64,000 nucleotides of DNA from Emergencia sp. 1XD21-10 (GTDB taxonomy: Bacteria; Bacillota; Clostridia; Peptostreptococcales; Anaerovoracaceae). The notes below the pieces were generated by a model that saw nothing but the letters and a program-made list of their open reading frames with translations, did not search any database and was not told where the DNA came from. Numbering within the stretch: the stretch's first letter is position 1; each line of letters begins with the position of its first letter. The DNA lies in the NCBI RefSeq assembly GCF_009936045.1, contig NZ_QWEQ01000007.1, positions 124,001-188,000 on the forward strand, given 5' to 3'. This document shows, piece after piece, positions 27,116-35,130 of the stretch. A program made the position numbers and the translations under genes.

Positions 27116-27477
27116 AAGCACCATTATAATTTACCACAAGTTGAGGAAGATTGCAAGTAGTTTCTGCTATGTTTTTAAAACATTTTTTTGCAGCAGGTTT
27201 TTGGTGCAAAACAAAACCTTTACTCTGCGCATAATTCTCTACCTATCTTTATTTCATCGTGCTACAGCAAATATCTTTGATATTGCCTGTCAGGCAGTGT
27301 ATTACACACAAAAAAAGCGGCGCAGCCATATCTGCTTCCACGAATTTTCCGCTGACCGCACCAGGGTCTGTCCTGTCGTGTCCTGCAAGAGTTGTCCCCC
27401 GCCAAAAAATCATTGAAACGCATTCTGCCCACATTGACCCTGTTTACACATATTTTCATATTTTTCCTATTTACCCA
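27116..27477. other. Gene-free stretch before the metY promoter
   Basis: No gene, RNA or conserved riboswitch can be recognised. Short open frames here have no ribosome sites. I looked specifically for an S-box or T-box core upstream of metY and saw none. Confidence 0.5.
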
Positions 27478-27506
27478 TTGACAAAGTAGGAAAAAACATT
27501 TATACT
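27478..27506 (+). promoter_or_regulatory. Strong sigma-A promoter of the metY leader
   Basis: TTGACA (27478-27483) and TATACT (27501-27506) are separated by exactly 17 bp. A transcript would begin near 27513, with the leader-peptide ribosome site 25 nt downstream. Confidence 0.85.
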
Positions 27507-27552
27507 CATATTAACTTCACAGACAGGAAATTGAAAGAAAGGAGTCCCTATC

Positions 27553-27693
27553 ATGAAAAATTACAATTCTGCTTTTGCAATGATAAATATGATGACAACT
27601 ATGTACATGTGGATGTTCTCCCTGTGCACGTCTTTAAGTGCAGCAGAATTCGGTTGGGTCTCTCCTTCAAAAGTACGTCGCGTTATCGCTTAA
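27553..27693 (+). CDS. Methionine-rich leader peptide of metY (46 aa)
   Basis: The ATG at 27553 follows AAAGGAG and opens 46 codons ending in TAA at 27691. Met occurs at residues 1, 10, 13, 14, 17, 19 and 21, so seven of the first 21 residues; the run reads MINMMTTMYMWMF. The tail is hydrophilic and ends in VRRVIA. A strong terminator hairpin follows 27 bp after the stop, and the methionine/homocysteine gene metY comes next. This is the layout of transcription attenuation by ribosome stalling at Met codons. The frame, ribosome site and terminator are seen directly; the regulatory role is inference. Confidence 0.75.
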   Translation: MKNYNSAFAMINMMTTMYMWMFSLCTSLSAAEFGWVSPSKVRRVIA

Positions 27694-27719
27694 ACGATAG
27701 GCAAGGTTCAGTTACGTAT

Positions 27720-27760
27720 CAGCCCGGAAGGCAAATCGAATCTTCCGGGCTGTTTGATTT
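27720..27760 (+). terminator. Attenuator-type terminator between leader peptide and metY
   Basis: CAGCCCGGAAG (27720-27730) and CTTCCGGGCTG (27742-27752) form an 11-bp GC-rich stem with an 11-nt loop, followed by TTTGATTTTT. It lies inside the metY leader, about 155 bp before the metY start, not at an operon end. I did not find a strong antiterminator by eye. Confidence 0.85.
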
Positions 27761-27782
27761 TTGTAAGAAAGGAATTAAGACA

Positions 27783-27839
27783 ATGAAACACTATTTTCAG
27801 GAACTTGTCAGAGAGAATTTCCGATTCGGACGAATGTGA
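27783..27839 (+). CDS. Second short leader ORF (18 aa)
   Basis: Between the attenuator and metY an ATG at 27783 follows AGAAAGGAATTAAGACA and encodes 18 residues, MKHYFQELVRENFRFGRM, ending in TGA at 27837. The Arg-rich end finishes with Met before the stop. It might be a coupling or regulatory peptide for metY or a fortuitous frame; the well-placed ribosome site is the main support. Confidence 0.45.
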   Translation: MKHYFQELVRENFRFGRM

Positions 27840-27916
27840 CTAATCCGCACCACTGATGCTAAGCAGTAAATCTATATTATAAATGTAAAATCATATAAAC
27901 AGAAAGGAAAATAATC

Positions 27917-29200
27917 ATGGCAAACTATAAATTTGAAACACTCCAGCTCCACGTAGGACAAGAAACTCCAGACCCAGCAACTGACGCTCGTGCAGTTCCG
28001 ATTTACGCTACAACTTCTTATGTATTTCATGATTCTGCACACGCCGCAGCACGCTTTGGACTTGCTGACGCAGGCAATATTTACGGTCGTCTTACCAATT
28101 CCACCCAGGACGTACTGGAGCAGCGCGTTGCCGCTTTAGAAGGCGGCGTAGCTGCACTGGCGCTGGCTTCCGGTGCAGCTGCAATTACCTATACCCTGCA
28201 GGCGTTGGGGCAAAATGGCGGTCACTTTGTTTCACAGAAGACCATTTACGGTGGCAGCTACAACCTGCTGGCTCATACCCTGCCTGGCTTTGGCATTACT
28301 GCAAGCTTTGTGGATATTCACAATCTGTCTGAGGTCGAAGGTGCTATCAACGAAAATACCCGTGGAATTTACATCGAAACCTTAGGAAATCCAAACAGTG
28401 ATATTCCTGACATTGACGCGCTAGCACAACTTGCTCATAAGCATGGGCTGCCTCTCATCGTAGACAACACTTTTGGCACGCCTTATCTGATTCGCCCCAT
28501 TGAACATGGCGCTGACATCGTTGTTCATTCTGCAACTAAATTTCTTGGCGGTCATGGTACAACTTTGGGTGGCATTATTGTAGACGCCGGCAAGTTTGAC
28601 TGGGCAGCCTCCGGAAAATTCGACCCAATCGCCGCTCCAAATCCTAGCTACCACGGAGTTTCCTTTGTGGAAGCTGCAGGTCCGGCGGCCTTTGTCACCT
28701 ATGTCCGCGCAATCCTGCTTCGTGACACCGGAGCGACCATCTCTCCATTTGCTGCATTTTTGCTCCTGCAGGGTGTAGAGACTTTATCCTTGCGACTTGA
28801 CCGTCATGCAGAGAATACAAAAAAAGTTGTGGAATTTCTTACAAAGCACCCTCAGGTAGAAAAGGTAAACCATCCGTCTCTGCCTAATCATCCGGATCAC
28901 GACTTATACCAGAAGTTCTTCCCAAACGGCGGTGCTTCCATCTTCACTTTTGAAATCAAAGGCGGCATTGCCGAAGCACACAAGTTTATCGACAATCTGC
29001 AGATTTTCTCTCTGCTTGCTAACGTAGCTGACGTTAAAAGTCTGGTGATTCATCCGGCTACAACGACCCACAGCCAGCTTAATGAAGAAGAATTGGCAGA
29101 GCAAGGTATCAAGCCGAACACCATTCGTCTGTCCATCGGCACAGAACATATTGATGATATTATTGCAGACCTCCAAGGCGGATTCAATGCAGTAAAATAA
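27917..29200 (+). CDS. metY: O-acetylhomoserine sulfhydrylase
   Basis: The 427-residue protein is a Cys/Met metabolism PLP enzyme of the O-acetylhomoserine aminocarboxypropyltransferase type (about 425-440 residues). The PLP lysine is K208 in HSATKFLGGHGT; other family blocks are YGRLTNSTQDVLEQRVAALEGG (split here) and ETLGNPNSDIPDI. The insert with VSFVEAAGPAAFVTYVRAILLRD is typical of MetY rather than MetB or MetC. It makes homocysteine from O-acetylhomoserine and sulfide, feeding methionine. Ribosome site AGAAAGGAAAATAATC. Its control by the Met-rich leader upstream fits the pathway. Confidence 0.95.
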   Translation: MANYKFETLQLHVGQETPDPATDARAVPIYATTSYVFHDSAHAAARFGLADAGNIYGRLTNSTQDVLEQRVAALEGGVAALALASGAAAITYTLQALGQNGGHFVSQKTIYGGSYNLLAHTLPGFGITASFVDIHNLSEVEGAINENTRGIYIETLGNPNSDIPDIDALAQLAHKHGLPLIVDNTFGTPYLIRPIEHGADIVVHSATKFLGGHGTTLGGIIVDAGKFDWAASGKFDPIAAPNPSYHGVSFVEAAGPAAFVTYVRAILLRDTGATISPFAAFLLLQGVETLSLRLDRHAENTKKVVEFLTKHPQVEKVNHPSLPNHPDHDLYQKFFPNGGASIFTFEIKGGIAEAHKFIDNLQIFSLLANVADVKSLVIHPATTTHSQLNEEELAEQGIKPNTIRLSIGTEHIDDIIADLQGGFNAVK

Positions 29201-29210
29201 AATCCTTCTA

Positions 29211-29242
29211 AAAAGGCTTCAGCGAAAATGCTGAAGCCTTTT
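29211..29242. terminator. Terminator after metY
   Basis: AAAAGGCTTCAGC and GCTGAAGCCTTTT form a perfect 13-bp stem with a 6-nt loop between the convergent metY and thrC genes; usable from both sides. Confidence 0.9.
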
Positions 29243-29261
29243 GTTTAACTGATTCAACTTA

Positions 29262-30740
29262 TTATTTTACAGACTCTTCTACCACGTTCATCATTTCTTC
29301 GATATTAATTACGCCGGTATGTCTGACTTCTTTCTTATCTAAATCTTTTAAGCCCTTCGGCACGCGCACGCCGGTCTTTGCTGCCAACGCTTCCACATAG
29401 CGGAATCCATTTTCTTCCTCTCCAAGGCCGATTGATTTTGCAACGCTTTCAGCAAACTTATAAGCGCTAGCCGTGGATGCAATGACGGTCGGTGTGGTAT
29501 CCCCTGTCTCCTTGCGATAATCTTCATAAACCTTATACGCCACTGCAGTGTGGGTATCCATAAGATAGCCATGCTCCGCATACATCTGGCTGATAGTCTC
29601 GTTGGTTTGTGCAACATCCGCATAGCCGCCATAAAAATCAGCAAGGCCTGCTTTGATTTTATCGCTGACTTTGTAAACCTTTTCGGTGTCTAACTGCGCC
29701 ATCAGTGCCTTGATTTCCTCTCCATTTCCGCCGGATAAATGATACAGCAGCCGTTCCAGATTGCTGGAAATCAAAATGTCCATGGACGGTGAATTAGTCA
29801 GATAAAAGTCTCTCTTGATATCATATATGCCTGTATTGATAAAGTCTGTCAAAACTTTGTTTTCGTTGGAAGCACAGATAAACTTGCCCACAGGAATGCC
29901 CATCTGCTTTGCATAGTAACCTGCCAAAATGTTCCCAAAGTTTCCGGTCGGCACCACGATGTTCATCTTTTCGCCATTTTTAATCGCACCGCTTTCCACC
30001 AGCTTTATGTAGCTGTAGACGTAGTACGCAACCTGTGGCACCAATCTGCCGATATTGATGGAATTAGCCGAAGAAAGCTTACACCCAGAGGCTGCCAGTT
30101 TTTCGGCAAATGCGTTGTCATTAAATATTTTCTTTACGCCAGTCTGCGCATCATCAAAGTTTCCGTTGATAGCAAAGACATGGGTGTTTGCACCCTCCTG
30201 AGTAATCATCTGACGCTCCTGCACCTGACTGACGCCCTGATTCGGGAAAAATACGATGATTTCTGTTCCCGGCACATCTGCAAAACCCTCCAAGGCAGCT
30301 TTTCCGGTATCTCCAGAGGTTGCAGTCAGAATGCAGATCTTCTTATCTTCATTTTCTTTCTTGATGGCAGTGGTCAGCAAATATGGCAGAATAGACAGAG
30401 CCATATCCTTAAAAGCTGCTGTTCTTCCATGATACAGTTCCAGAAAATATGCGCCGCCTGCTCTGACAATCGGTGCAATATCCGCAGCTTCAAATTTTTC
30501 ATCATAAGCGCCCTTGATGCAGTACTGCATCTCTTCCTCAGTATAGTCATCGAAGAAAGCACCGATTACTGCGAGAGCAATCTCCTGATAGGTTTTTCCC
30601 ATCATATCTTCTATATTAAACGGAAGCGCCGGAATCTCGGTCGGAACGTAAAGGCCCTTATCTTCAGAAAGTCCCTGAATAATCGCCTGTGCTCCTGTCA
30701 GTTCCTGCTTGCTCCCTCTTGTACTCTTAAATTTTCTCAT
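29262..30740 (-). CDS. thrC: Threonine synthase
   Basis: A 492-residue PLP enzyme of the longer threonine synthase subclass. The N-terminal YHGRTAAFKDMALSIL carries the PLP lysine K111, followed by ILTATSGDTGKAALEGF (the phosphate-binding loop region) and VPTGNFGNILAGYYAK, the glycine-rich PLP-phosphate clamp. It converts O-phosphohomoserine to threonine. It faces metY convergently; both enzymes draw on the homoserine branch. No T-box or other leader structure was seen in the 120 bp upstream. Confidence 0.95.
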   Translation of the reverse strand: MRKFKSTRGSKQELTGAQAIIQGLSEDKGLYVPTEIPALPFNIEDMMGKTYQEIALAVIGAFFDDYTEEEMQYCIKGAYDEKFEAADIAPIVRAGGAYFLELYHGRTAAFKDMALSILPYLLTTAIKKENEDKKICILTATSGDTGKAALEGFADVPGTEIIVFFPNQGVSQVQERQMITQEGANTHVFAINGNFDDAQTGVKKIFNDNAFAEKLAASGCKLSSANSINIGRLVPQVAYYVYSYIKLVESGAIKNGEKMNIVVPTGNFGNILAGYYAKQMGIPVGKFICASNENKVLTDFINTGIYDIKRDFYLTNSPSMDILISSNLERLLYHLSGGNGEEIKALMAQLDTEKVYKVSDKIKAGLADFYGGYADVAQTNETISQMYAEHGYLMDTHTAVAYKVYEDYRKETGDTTPTVIASTASAYKFAESVAKSIGLGEEENGFRYVEALAAKTGVRVPKGLKDLDKKEVRHTGVINIEEMMNVVEESVK

Positions 30741-30861
30741 TATAGCTTTCTCCTTCTATTTAAAATTTATAAAAATAAAAAATTCTACTAGACAACAATC
30801 ATTTTTAAGTATATAATAAATAGCGTGAGATTTCAACTGCTCATTGATAATTTTTAAATAT

Positions 30862-30936
30862 GCTTCCATGGTCAAGTGGTCAAGACGCAGCCCTCTCACG
30901 GCTGAATCAGGGGTTCGACTCCCCTTGGAAGTACCA
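30862..30936 (+). tRNA. tRNA-Glu (anticodon CTC)
   Basis: Acceptor GCTTCCA pairs with TGGAAGT (first pair G-U), the anticodon stem CAGCC/GGCTG encloses CTCTCAC with anticodon CTC, the T-arm is GGGGTTCGACTCCCC, and CCA is encoded. It reads GAG codons. Confidence 0.93.
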
Positions 30937-30941
30937 TAAAC

Positions 30942-30990
30942 AACACCGCTCAAAACGTACTAATTTCAACGATTTGAGCGGTGTTTATTT
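30942..30990 (+). terminator. Terminator after tRNA-Glu
   Basis: AACACCGCTCAAA (30942-30954) and TTTGAGCGGTGTT (30973-30985) form a perfect 13-bp stem with an 18-nt loop, followed by TATTTT. Confidence 0.75.
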
Positions 30991-31087
30991 TCCGTTAAAA
31001 GTATGATTTTATGTAAATCTAAGTACTATTTTATGCCTTTTTATGCTAAAAGTTCCTTTCTGCGGAATGCGCAAGATAAATTGACTA

Positions 31088-31202
31088 TTGCATAATCTCT
31101 TCATTCGTGGTATATTGGTGTCAAGAGGAAACCCTTGAAAACGGTCAACCTGTAACGATTGAAATAACCGCTAAGTTTGTCAGGCTCAGGCGGTTATTTT
31201 AT
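31088..31202 (+). ncRNA. Candidate small RNA with its own promoter and terminator
   Basis: TTGCAT (31088-31093), a 17-bp spacer and TATATT (31111-31116) form a promoter. About 45 nt after the predicted start, AAATAACCGC (31162-31171) and GCGGTTATTT (31190-31199) form a terminator stem with T-rich tail. The transcript would be about 80 nt. The GAAATAACCGC/GCGGTTATTT terminator resembles those of small antitoxin RNAs that pair with holin-like type I toxins in Firmicutes, but no toxin ORF is seen beside it. Confidence 0.45.
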
Positions 31203-31242
31203 TTCCTTCACAATTCTGTAAAGAATCAGCAGATAAACTACA

Positions 31243-31512
31243 TCAAATATGTACTCTGTCCGAATAGCAATATCCGTCATCGCTACCATAAGTTGAACAT
31301 GCAACCCATAATCCATTAGCATATTCAACAATATAGCCCTCTTTTTCTGATATATTTTCACAAAGAAGCCAGCCTATTCCATCTTTGGAATAGTCCATGC
31401 CCCGCCCATATATCCTCCAACAATCCAAATATCATTGGCATATAAAATAATTTCCATTATCTAAGCTAGCAATCCATAACCCGTTTCCATAATAAATATT
31501 TTATTAAAAACC
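31243..31512 (-). pseudogene. Decayed fragment of a repeat (BNR/kelch-like) protein
   Basis: On the minus strand, segments in different frames read YYGNGLWIASLDNGNYFICQ, NDIWIVGGYMGG and then DYSKDGIGWLLCENISEKE followed by YANGLWVACSTYGSDD. The repeated pattern of Y-x-NGLW-[IV]-A and Y-S-x-DG-x-x-W is typical of propeller-type surface proteins. Two frame changes and stops, and no start with a ribosome site, show that it is a remnant. Confidence 0.5.
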
Positions 31513-31553
31513 CCAAAAGTACTAAATCACTTCCATTTCACAAGTCTATGTAA

Positions 31554-31578
31554 AGGCACTCAGCCAGAGTGAGTGCCT
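31554..31578 (-). terminator. Terminator after the GH25 lysozyme
   Basis: AGGCACTCA and TGAGTGCCT form a 9-bp stem with a 7-nt loop about 28 bp past the lysozyme stop. Its U-tract on the minus strand is short. Confidence 0.6.
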
Positions 31579-31605
31579 CTTTTCACTAATGCATGCGGTT
31601 AAAAC

Positions 31606-32463
31606 TCACTTCTTTACCCGTTTCGCTTTTTCCAGTGACTTTTGACCAAACAATCCGTCAGCAGTGATACGCTGACGGCGCTGAAAGCGCTTTACCGCAT
31701 CTTTTGTTGCAGGTCCGTAAATACCGTCAACATCCAGAGAATTTCCATACCAGTTTAGAAATTGCTGCAGCTGTCTGACCTTTTTTCCACGGTCACCCAG
31801 AATGAAGTAGCCACGCTTTGGCAAGGTAATGGTACCGGTATAGGTATGCTTTTTCTCTCCGCTTCCACTACTAGTTTCATAATTTTTGTAGCACCAGTTT
31901 AAATCAAATTTGCCGGGCACATTCTTAAAACGCCCTACATCACTGTACTGCCACATAGCGGTCCTTCCTTTATAGGAATTCGTATCATTATACTGTGCTA
32001 CCCACACATCAATTCCCTGTAAACTGCCTATTTTTTCAGTCAGCCAAGAGTAAGAAGCATAGACCCCAGCCTTTCGACCCTGTTTGCGGACCTCTTTGAC
32101 AAAAGCTTTCACTACTTTAGTAAGTGCTCGCTTTGACAGTCTGCCCAGGGTCATAGCGTCCTCTACATCCATCCAGATTGGATAGTCGAAGGTCTTTCCT
32201 TTGCACAAAGCCACTGCGTGGCGAGCCTCTCGTCTAGCCTGAGACACCGTTACTGCGGTCGAGTAGTAATATGCCCCAAACCCCAGATTTGCTGCACGCG
32301 CCATCTGATAGTTATGAGAAAAGGTGCTATCCTCCATCGTTCCGCGATAGCCGCCTGCTCTTGCAATAACAAAGCGGACACCCGCCTTTTTCATCCTGTT
32401 ATAATCAGCTTCCGTCAGCCTGCCGTTCCAATAACTAACATCAATGCCTTTCTTTTTTGCCAT
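31606..32463 (-). CDS. GH25 muramidase with C-terminal peptidoglycan-binding domain
   Basis: From the ATG at 32463 (GGGG ribosome site; an in-frame GTG lies 9 nt further up) the protein is 285 residues. The GH25 barrel shows the catalytic start GIDVSYWNG (residues 5-13) and PIWMDVEDAMT with the acidic pair, then GVYASYSWL and WVAQYNDTNS. Residues about 215-285 are a PG_binding_1 domain (LGDRGKKVRQLQQFLNWYG, GIYGPATKDAVKRFQ). It cleaves the MurNAc-GlcNAc bond. There is no signal peptide, so it may be phage-derived or released by lysis. Confidence 0.9.
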   Translation of the reverse strand: MAKKKGIDVSYWNGRLTEADYNRMKKAGVRFVIARAGGYRGTMEDSTFSHNYQMARAANLGFGAYYYSTAVTVSQARREARHAVALCKGKTFDYPIWMDVEDAMTLGRLSKRALTKVVKAFVKEVRKQGRKAGVYASYSWLTEKIGSLQGIDVWVAQYNDTNSYKGRTAMWQYSDVGRFKNVPGKFDLNWCYKNYETSSGSGEKKHTYTGTITLPKRGYFILGDRGKKVRQLQQFLNWYGNSLDVDGIYGPATKDAVKRFQRRQRITADGLFGQKSLEKAKRVKK

Positions 32464-32535
32464 AAAAAACACCCCAGGTTATCCTATGCCGAGGTGTCCA
32501 TTTCTGTGCTATTCCACAGCTTCCATTATATAAAA

Positions 32536-33759
32536 TTATTCCTGTGTCTCAGGCATTTTGCTCAAATATTCTTCTCGAACAGCTGGCACATAGTACGTGC
32601 TGTAGCAAATGAGGTCATCATCTTCATCAATACGCACATCAAAAGCATAGTAAGGCATGAAAATATTGCACTGCGGTCCCGTCAGATATACAAGAGATGA
32701 ACGCTCAATATTATCAAGAGACGGCAGCTTCGTATTGCCTGCCACGTACTTTCCCTTCTTGAGAAGTTGTTTTGCCTCTTCAGCTGTAATAATCGGGTAC
32801 TCCTCAATCTTCTTGCCTGATGCCAGATTATCCATCATCATAATGCCGATTAGCTGTCCCTCATCGTTTAGTTCAAACCTCATACGCTTCAGGTTATATC
32901 CCACAATCTGCTCCTGCAGATTTTCTCCCCCGTCATAACCGGATAAAATCCAATGCGGCTTTCTCTCCTCATCGTAAAATATGCGAACACTGACCCTCGG
33001 GTTCGAGAATTCCATTAATCCCCCGTACTGTTCCAAAAGATACGCGGTCACCTGCTCCGCTTCTTCACTGTCCATTTCAGAATCTGCTGTCTTATGATCC
33101 TGCGGAAGTGACTTTGGCTGTGCAAATTTTATTTCCGTAAAATTATTATATGTCACAGTGATATTGCCATCGTCTGTATACGCAGTTGCCTTAAATGCTT
33201 TCTGCAAAGTTCCGTCTTCTGGCTTCGTATCATCGGATTTCTCTTTTCTCTCATACTTGATCTCATCTATCGTCATATTCATTTCAGCTGCAGCTGCCCG
33301 CAGTTTTTTGTCCAGAAAGGCATCGCTGACCGGTATCGCTTTTTCATCTGCCTCTCCTGCATAAGCGATGTTCTCATATACCGGAAGAAACTCAACCTCA
33401 GTATCTTCTTCCCATGGGTTTCCATCCTCTTGTGTCGATGGGTTTCCAAGCTTTTTCTTTGGCTCTTCCGCTTTCGTCGCATAGCGTTCAACTGACAAAG
33501 TCGGCAGCTTATCGCTCTCTTCTGCTGCCACATTCTGACCATTTCTATCGGAAGACCCATTTCCGATTTGCTCACCAGACGGCAGTAGCTGCACAGCGCC
33601 CAGTACGAACATCAAAAAACATGCCGCCGCTATACTGCTATAACGAAACCACTTCTTCCGCTGCATGCTCCTTCTCTGCGCTGACTGAAAATCTGCTGCT
33701 TCCTTAATATATGCATCATCAATTTCATTGATATGAAATAAAATATCCTCTTTCTTCAT
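32536..33759 (-). CDS. Membrane-anchored anti-sigma-factor-like protein
   Basis: This 407-residue protein has a cytoplasmic N-terminus of about 38 residues (MKKEDILFHINEIDDAYIKEA), one membrane span (42-60) and a large extracellular domain rich in Glu, Asp and Tyr. Its start overlaps the stop of the ECF sigma gene by 4 bp, a common sigma/anti-sigma arrangement, and this is the main reason for the call. The C-terminal domain (YYAFDVRIDEDDDLICYSTYYVPAV) has no family I recognise. It would hold the sigma factor until an envelope signal arrives. Confidence 0.65.
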   Translation of the reverse strand: MKKEDILFHINEIDDAYIKEAADFQSAQRRSMQRKKWFRYSSIAAACFLMFVLGAVQLLPSGEQIGNGSSDRNGQNVAAEESDKLPTLSVERYATKAEEPKKKLGNPSTQEDGNPWEEDTEVEFLPVYENIAYAGEADEKAIPVSDAFLDKKLRAAAAEMNMTIDEIKYERKEKSDDTKPEDGTLQKAFKATAYTDDGNITVTYNNFTEIKFAQPKSLPQDHKTADSEMDSEEAEQVTAYLLEQYGGLMEFSNPRVSVRIFYDEERKPHWILSGYDGGENLQEQIVGYNLKRMRFELNDEGQLIGIMMMDNLASGKKIEEYPIITAEEAKQLLKKGKYVAGNTKLPSLDNIERSSLVYLTGPQCNIFMPYYAFDVRIDEDDDLICYSTYYVPAVREEYLSKMPETQE

Positions 33760-34322
33760 AACACGATTCCCTCACTTTCCAGAGATTTTTTCAGTTCTTT
33801 TCGCATACGAAAAAGCATGGATGTAATTCGGTTTGGATTCATCGAAAATTCCTCTGCAATTTCCTTAACAGAACACAAATACCAGTACCGTTTTACAAAT
33901 ACTATCCGATTCAATCTGGACTGCCTTGCCAGAAATTGATTGATGACCTCGACTACTGCCATTTCATCCGCCAGCGTTTCTACCTCTGAACGCTCACCGA
34001 CACATTCCTCCAGTTCTGACAAAGCCAGCGCAACCTGTCCTTCTCCTCGCTTTTGAGCATTGCGCCCTTTATACCGGTTCAGCGCCAAATTTCGGGTTAT
34101 CTTCCCCAAATAGGTGGAAAGCTGCACCGGTCGTTGAGGTGGAATTGCATTCCATGCACGCATGTAGGCGTCATTGACACATTCCTCCGCGTCCTCGCTG
34201 CTTCTGAGGATATTGTAAGCTATGTAATTGCAATATTTTCCATATTTCTTGTCCGTCTCCGCAATAGCTTCTTCGCTTCGCGCAAAGTAAAGCTCTACGA
34301 TTGTGCTGTCCTCCATAGCCAT
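33756..34322 (-). CDS. ECF-type RNA polymerase sigma factor
   Basis: The 188-residue protein has sigma region 2 (KYCNYIAYNILRSSEDAEECVNDAYMRAW, about 27-56, here cited in parts) and region 4 (RIVFVKRYWYLCSVKEIAEEFSMNPNRITSMLFRMRKEL) with its helix-turn-helix. It lacks a long region 3, as expected for ECF. It is followed by the membrane protein likely to be its anti-sigma factor. The GH25 lysozyme downstream may belong to its regulon, which is inference. Confidence 0.92.
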   Translation of the reverse strand: MAMEDSTIVELYFARSEEAIAETDKKYGKYCNYIAYNILRSSEDAEECVNDAYMRAWNAIPPQRPVQLSTYLGKITRNLALNRYKGRNAQKRGEGQVALALSELEECVGERSEVETLADEMAVVEVINQFLARQSRLNRIVFVKRYWYLCSVKEIAEEFSMNPNRITSMLFRMRKELKKSLESEGIVL

Positions 34323-34406
34323 CTCCCTTCCCTAATCATCACCACTTTTTTTCTTCTCTATTGCATCTCTAATTTCATTTTATCAGGTGGGGAAAAAAAT
34401 CGCAAG

Positions 34407-34442
34407 AAAAAAGGAGCAATACTGCTGCTTGCGCATTGCTCC
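34407..34442 (-). terminator. Terminator after the GntR gene
   Basis: GGAGCAAT and ATTGCTCC form a stem with a 14-nt loop, followed on the minus strand by TTTTTTCTTGC, 11 bp past the stop. Confidence 0.8.
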
Positions 34443-34452
34443 CGCATTTCAT

Positions 34453-35118
34453 TCATTTCGATTGCTCCAGATCAAGCTTTCGTTTCATATAGGTTGTACC
34501 TGAAAATTTATTATGTTCATTCATCAGGATTTTCGCCCTGGCAATGTTGCCCTTTTTCAAAGCTATCAGAATCTCCGTATGGTCATTAATACTCTGCTTG
34601 CGGTTTTCGCTGACAGCCTGATAAGCAAAAGTGCACATATTGATTTGATTCTGCGTCTTTGCAGCACACTCTCTGATAGTCCTGTTGGTACAGTATTCTA
34701 TCATAGTCTGATGAAAACAATCAGATGCTTTGTGAGAACCTTGCTCATCATCGGTTTCATAAGCAGCTTTCTGCTCCGCAATGATATCCTCCAGTTCTTC
34801 AACGAGGTATTTTAGCGTATCCAGACCCTGATATGTATCAATGACGATATCAAAGAGATAGCAGTTGGCTTCAATAAGTCCCGCTTCTTCTTCCTCCGAA
34901 AGCTTGATAATACTAGGTCCTACATTGTGCTTCTGCTCTACAAAACCTTCCTGAATAAGTCTATTAATAGTCTCTCTTACAGGGGTTCTGCTGACAGAAA
35001 AGGTTTTCGCCAGTTCCTCAATATTTAGTCTGTCTCCCGGCACCAGTTCCCGATTCTGTATTTTTTGCAAAATCAGGTCATAAATCTGATCGACAAGAGA
35101 CGTTCTCTTTACTTTCAT
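34453..35118 (-). CDS. GntR/FadR-family transcriptional regulator (FCD domain)
   Basis: A 221-residue regulator. The N-terminal winged helix is QIYDLILQKIQNRELVPGD then LAKTFSVSRTPVRETINRL (residues 10-60); the all-helical FCD effector domain spans about 85-215 (DCFHQTMIEYCTNR with the metal-type His). It is 12 bp downstream of the MFS carrier and presumably senses its substrate or a metabolite. The effector is not identifiable. Confidence 0.9.
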   Translation of the reverse strand: MKVKRTSLVDQIYDLILQKIQNRELVPGDRLNIEELAKTFSVSRTPVRETINRLIQEGFVEQKHNVGPSIIKLSEEEEAGLIEANCYLFDIVIDTYQGLDTLKYLVEELEDIIAEQKAAYETDDEQGSHKASDCFHQTMIEYCTNRTIRECAAKTQNQINMCTFAYQAVSENRKQSINDHTEILIALKKGNIARAKILMNEHNKFSGTTYMKRKLDLEQSK

Positions 35119-35130
35119 CTTTTCACTCCA

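Noticed and set aside
27116-27552. S-box or T-box riboswitch upstream of metY
   Set aside because: I could not find a conserved core, kink-turn pattern or T-box sequence; the Met-rich ORF explains the terminator better.
30741-30861. T-box or leader control upstream of thrC
   Set aside because: Only AT-rich sequence with no terminator-like hairpin between the promoter area and the start.
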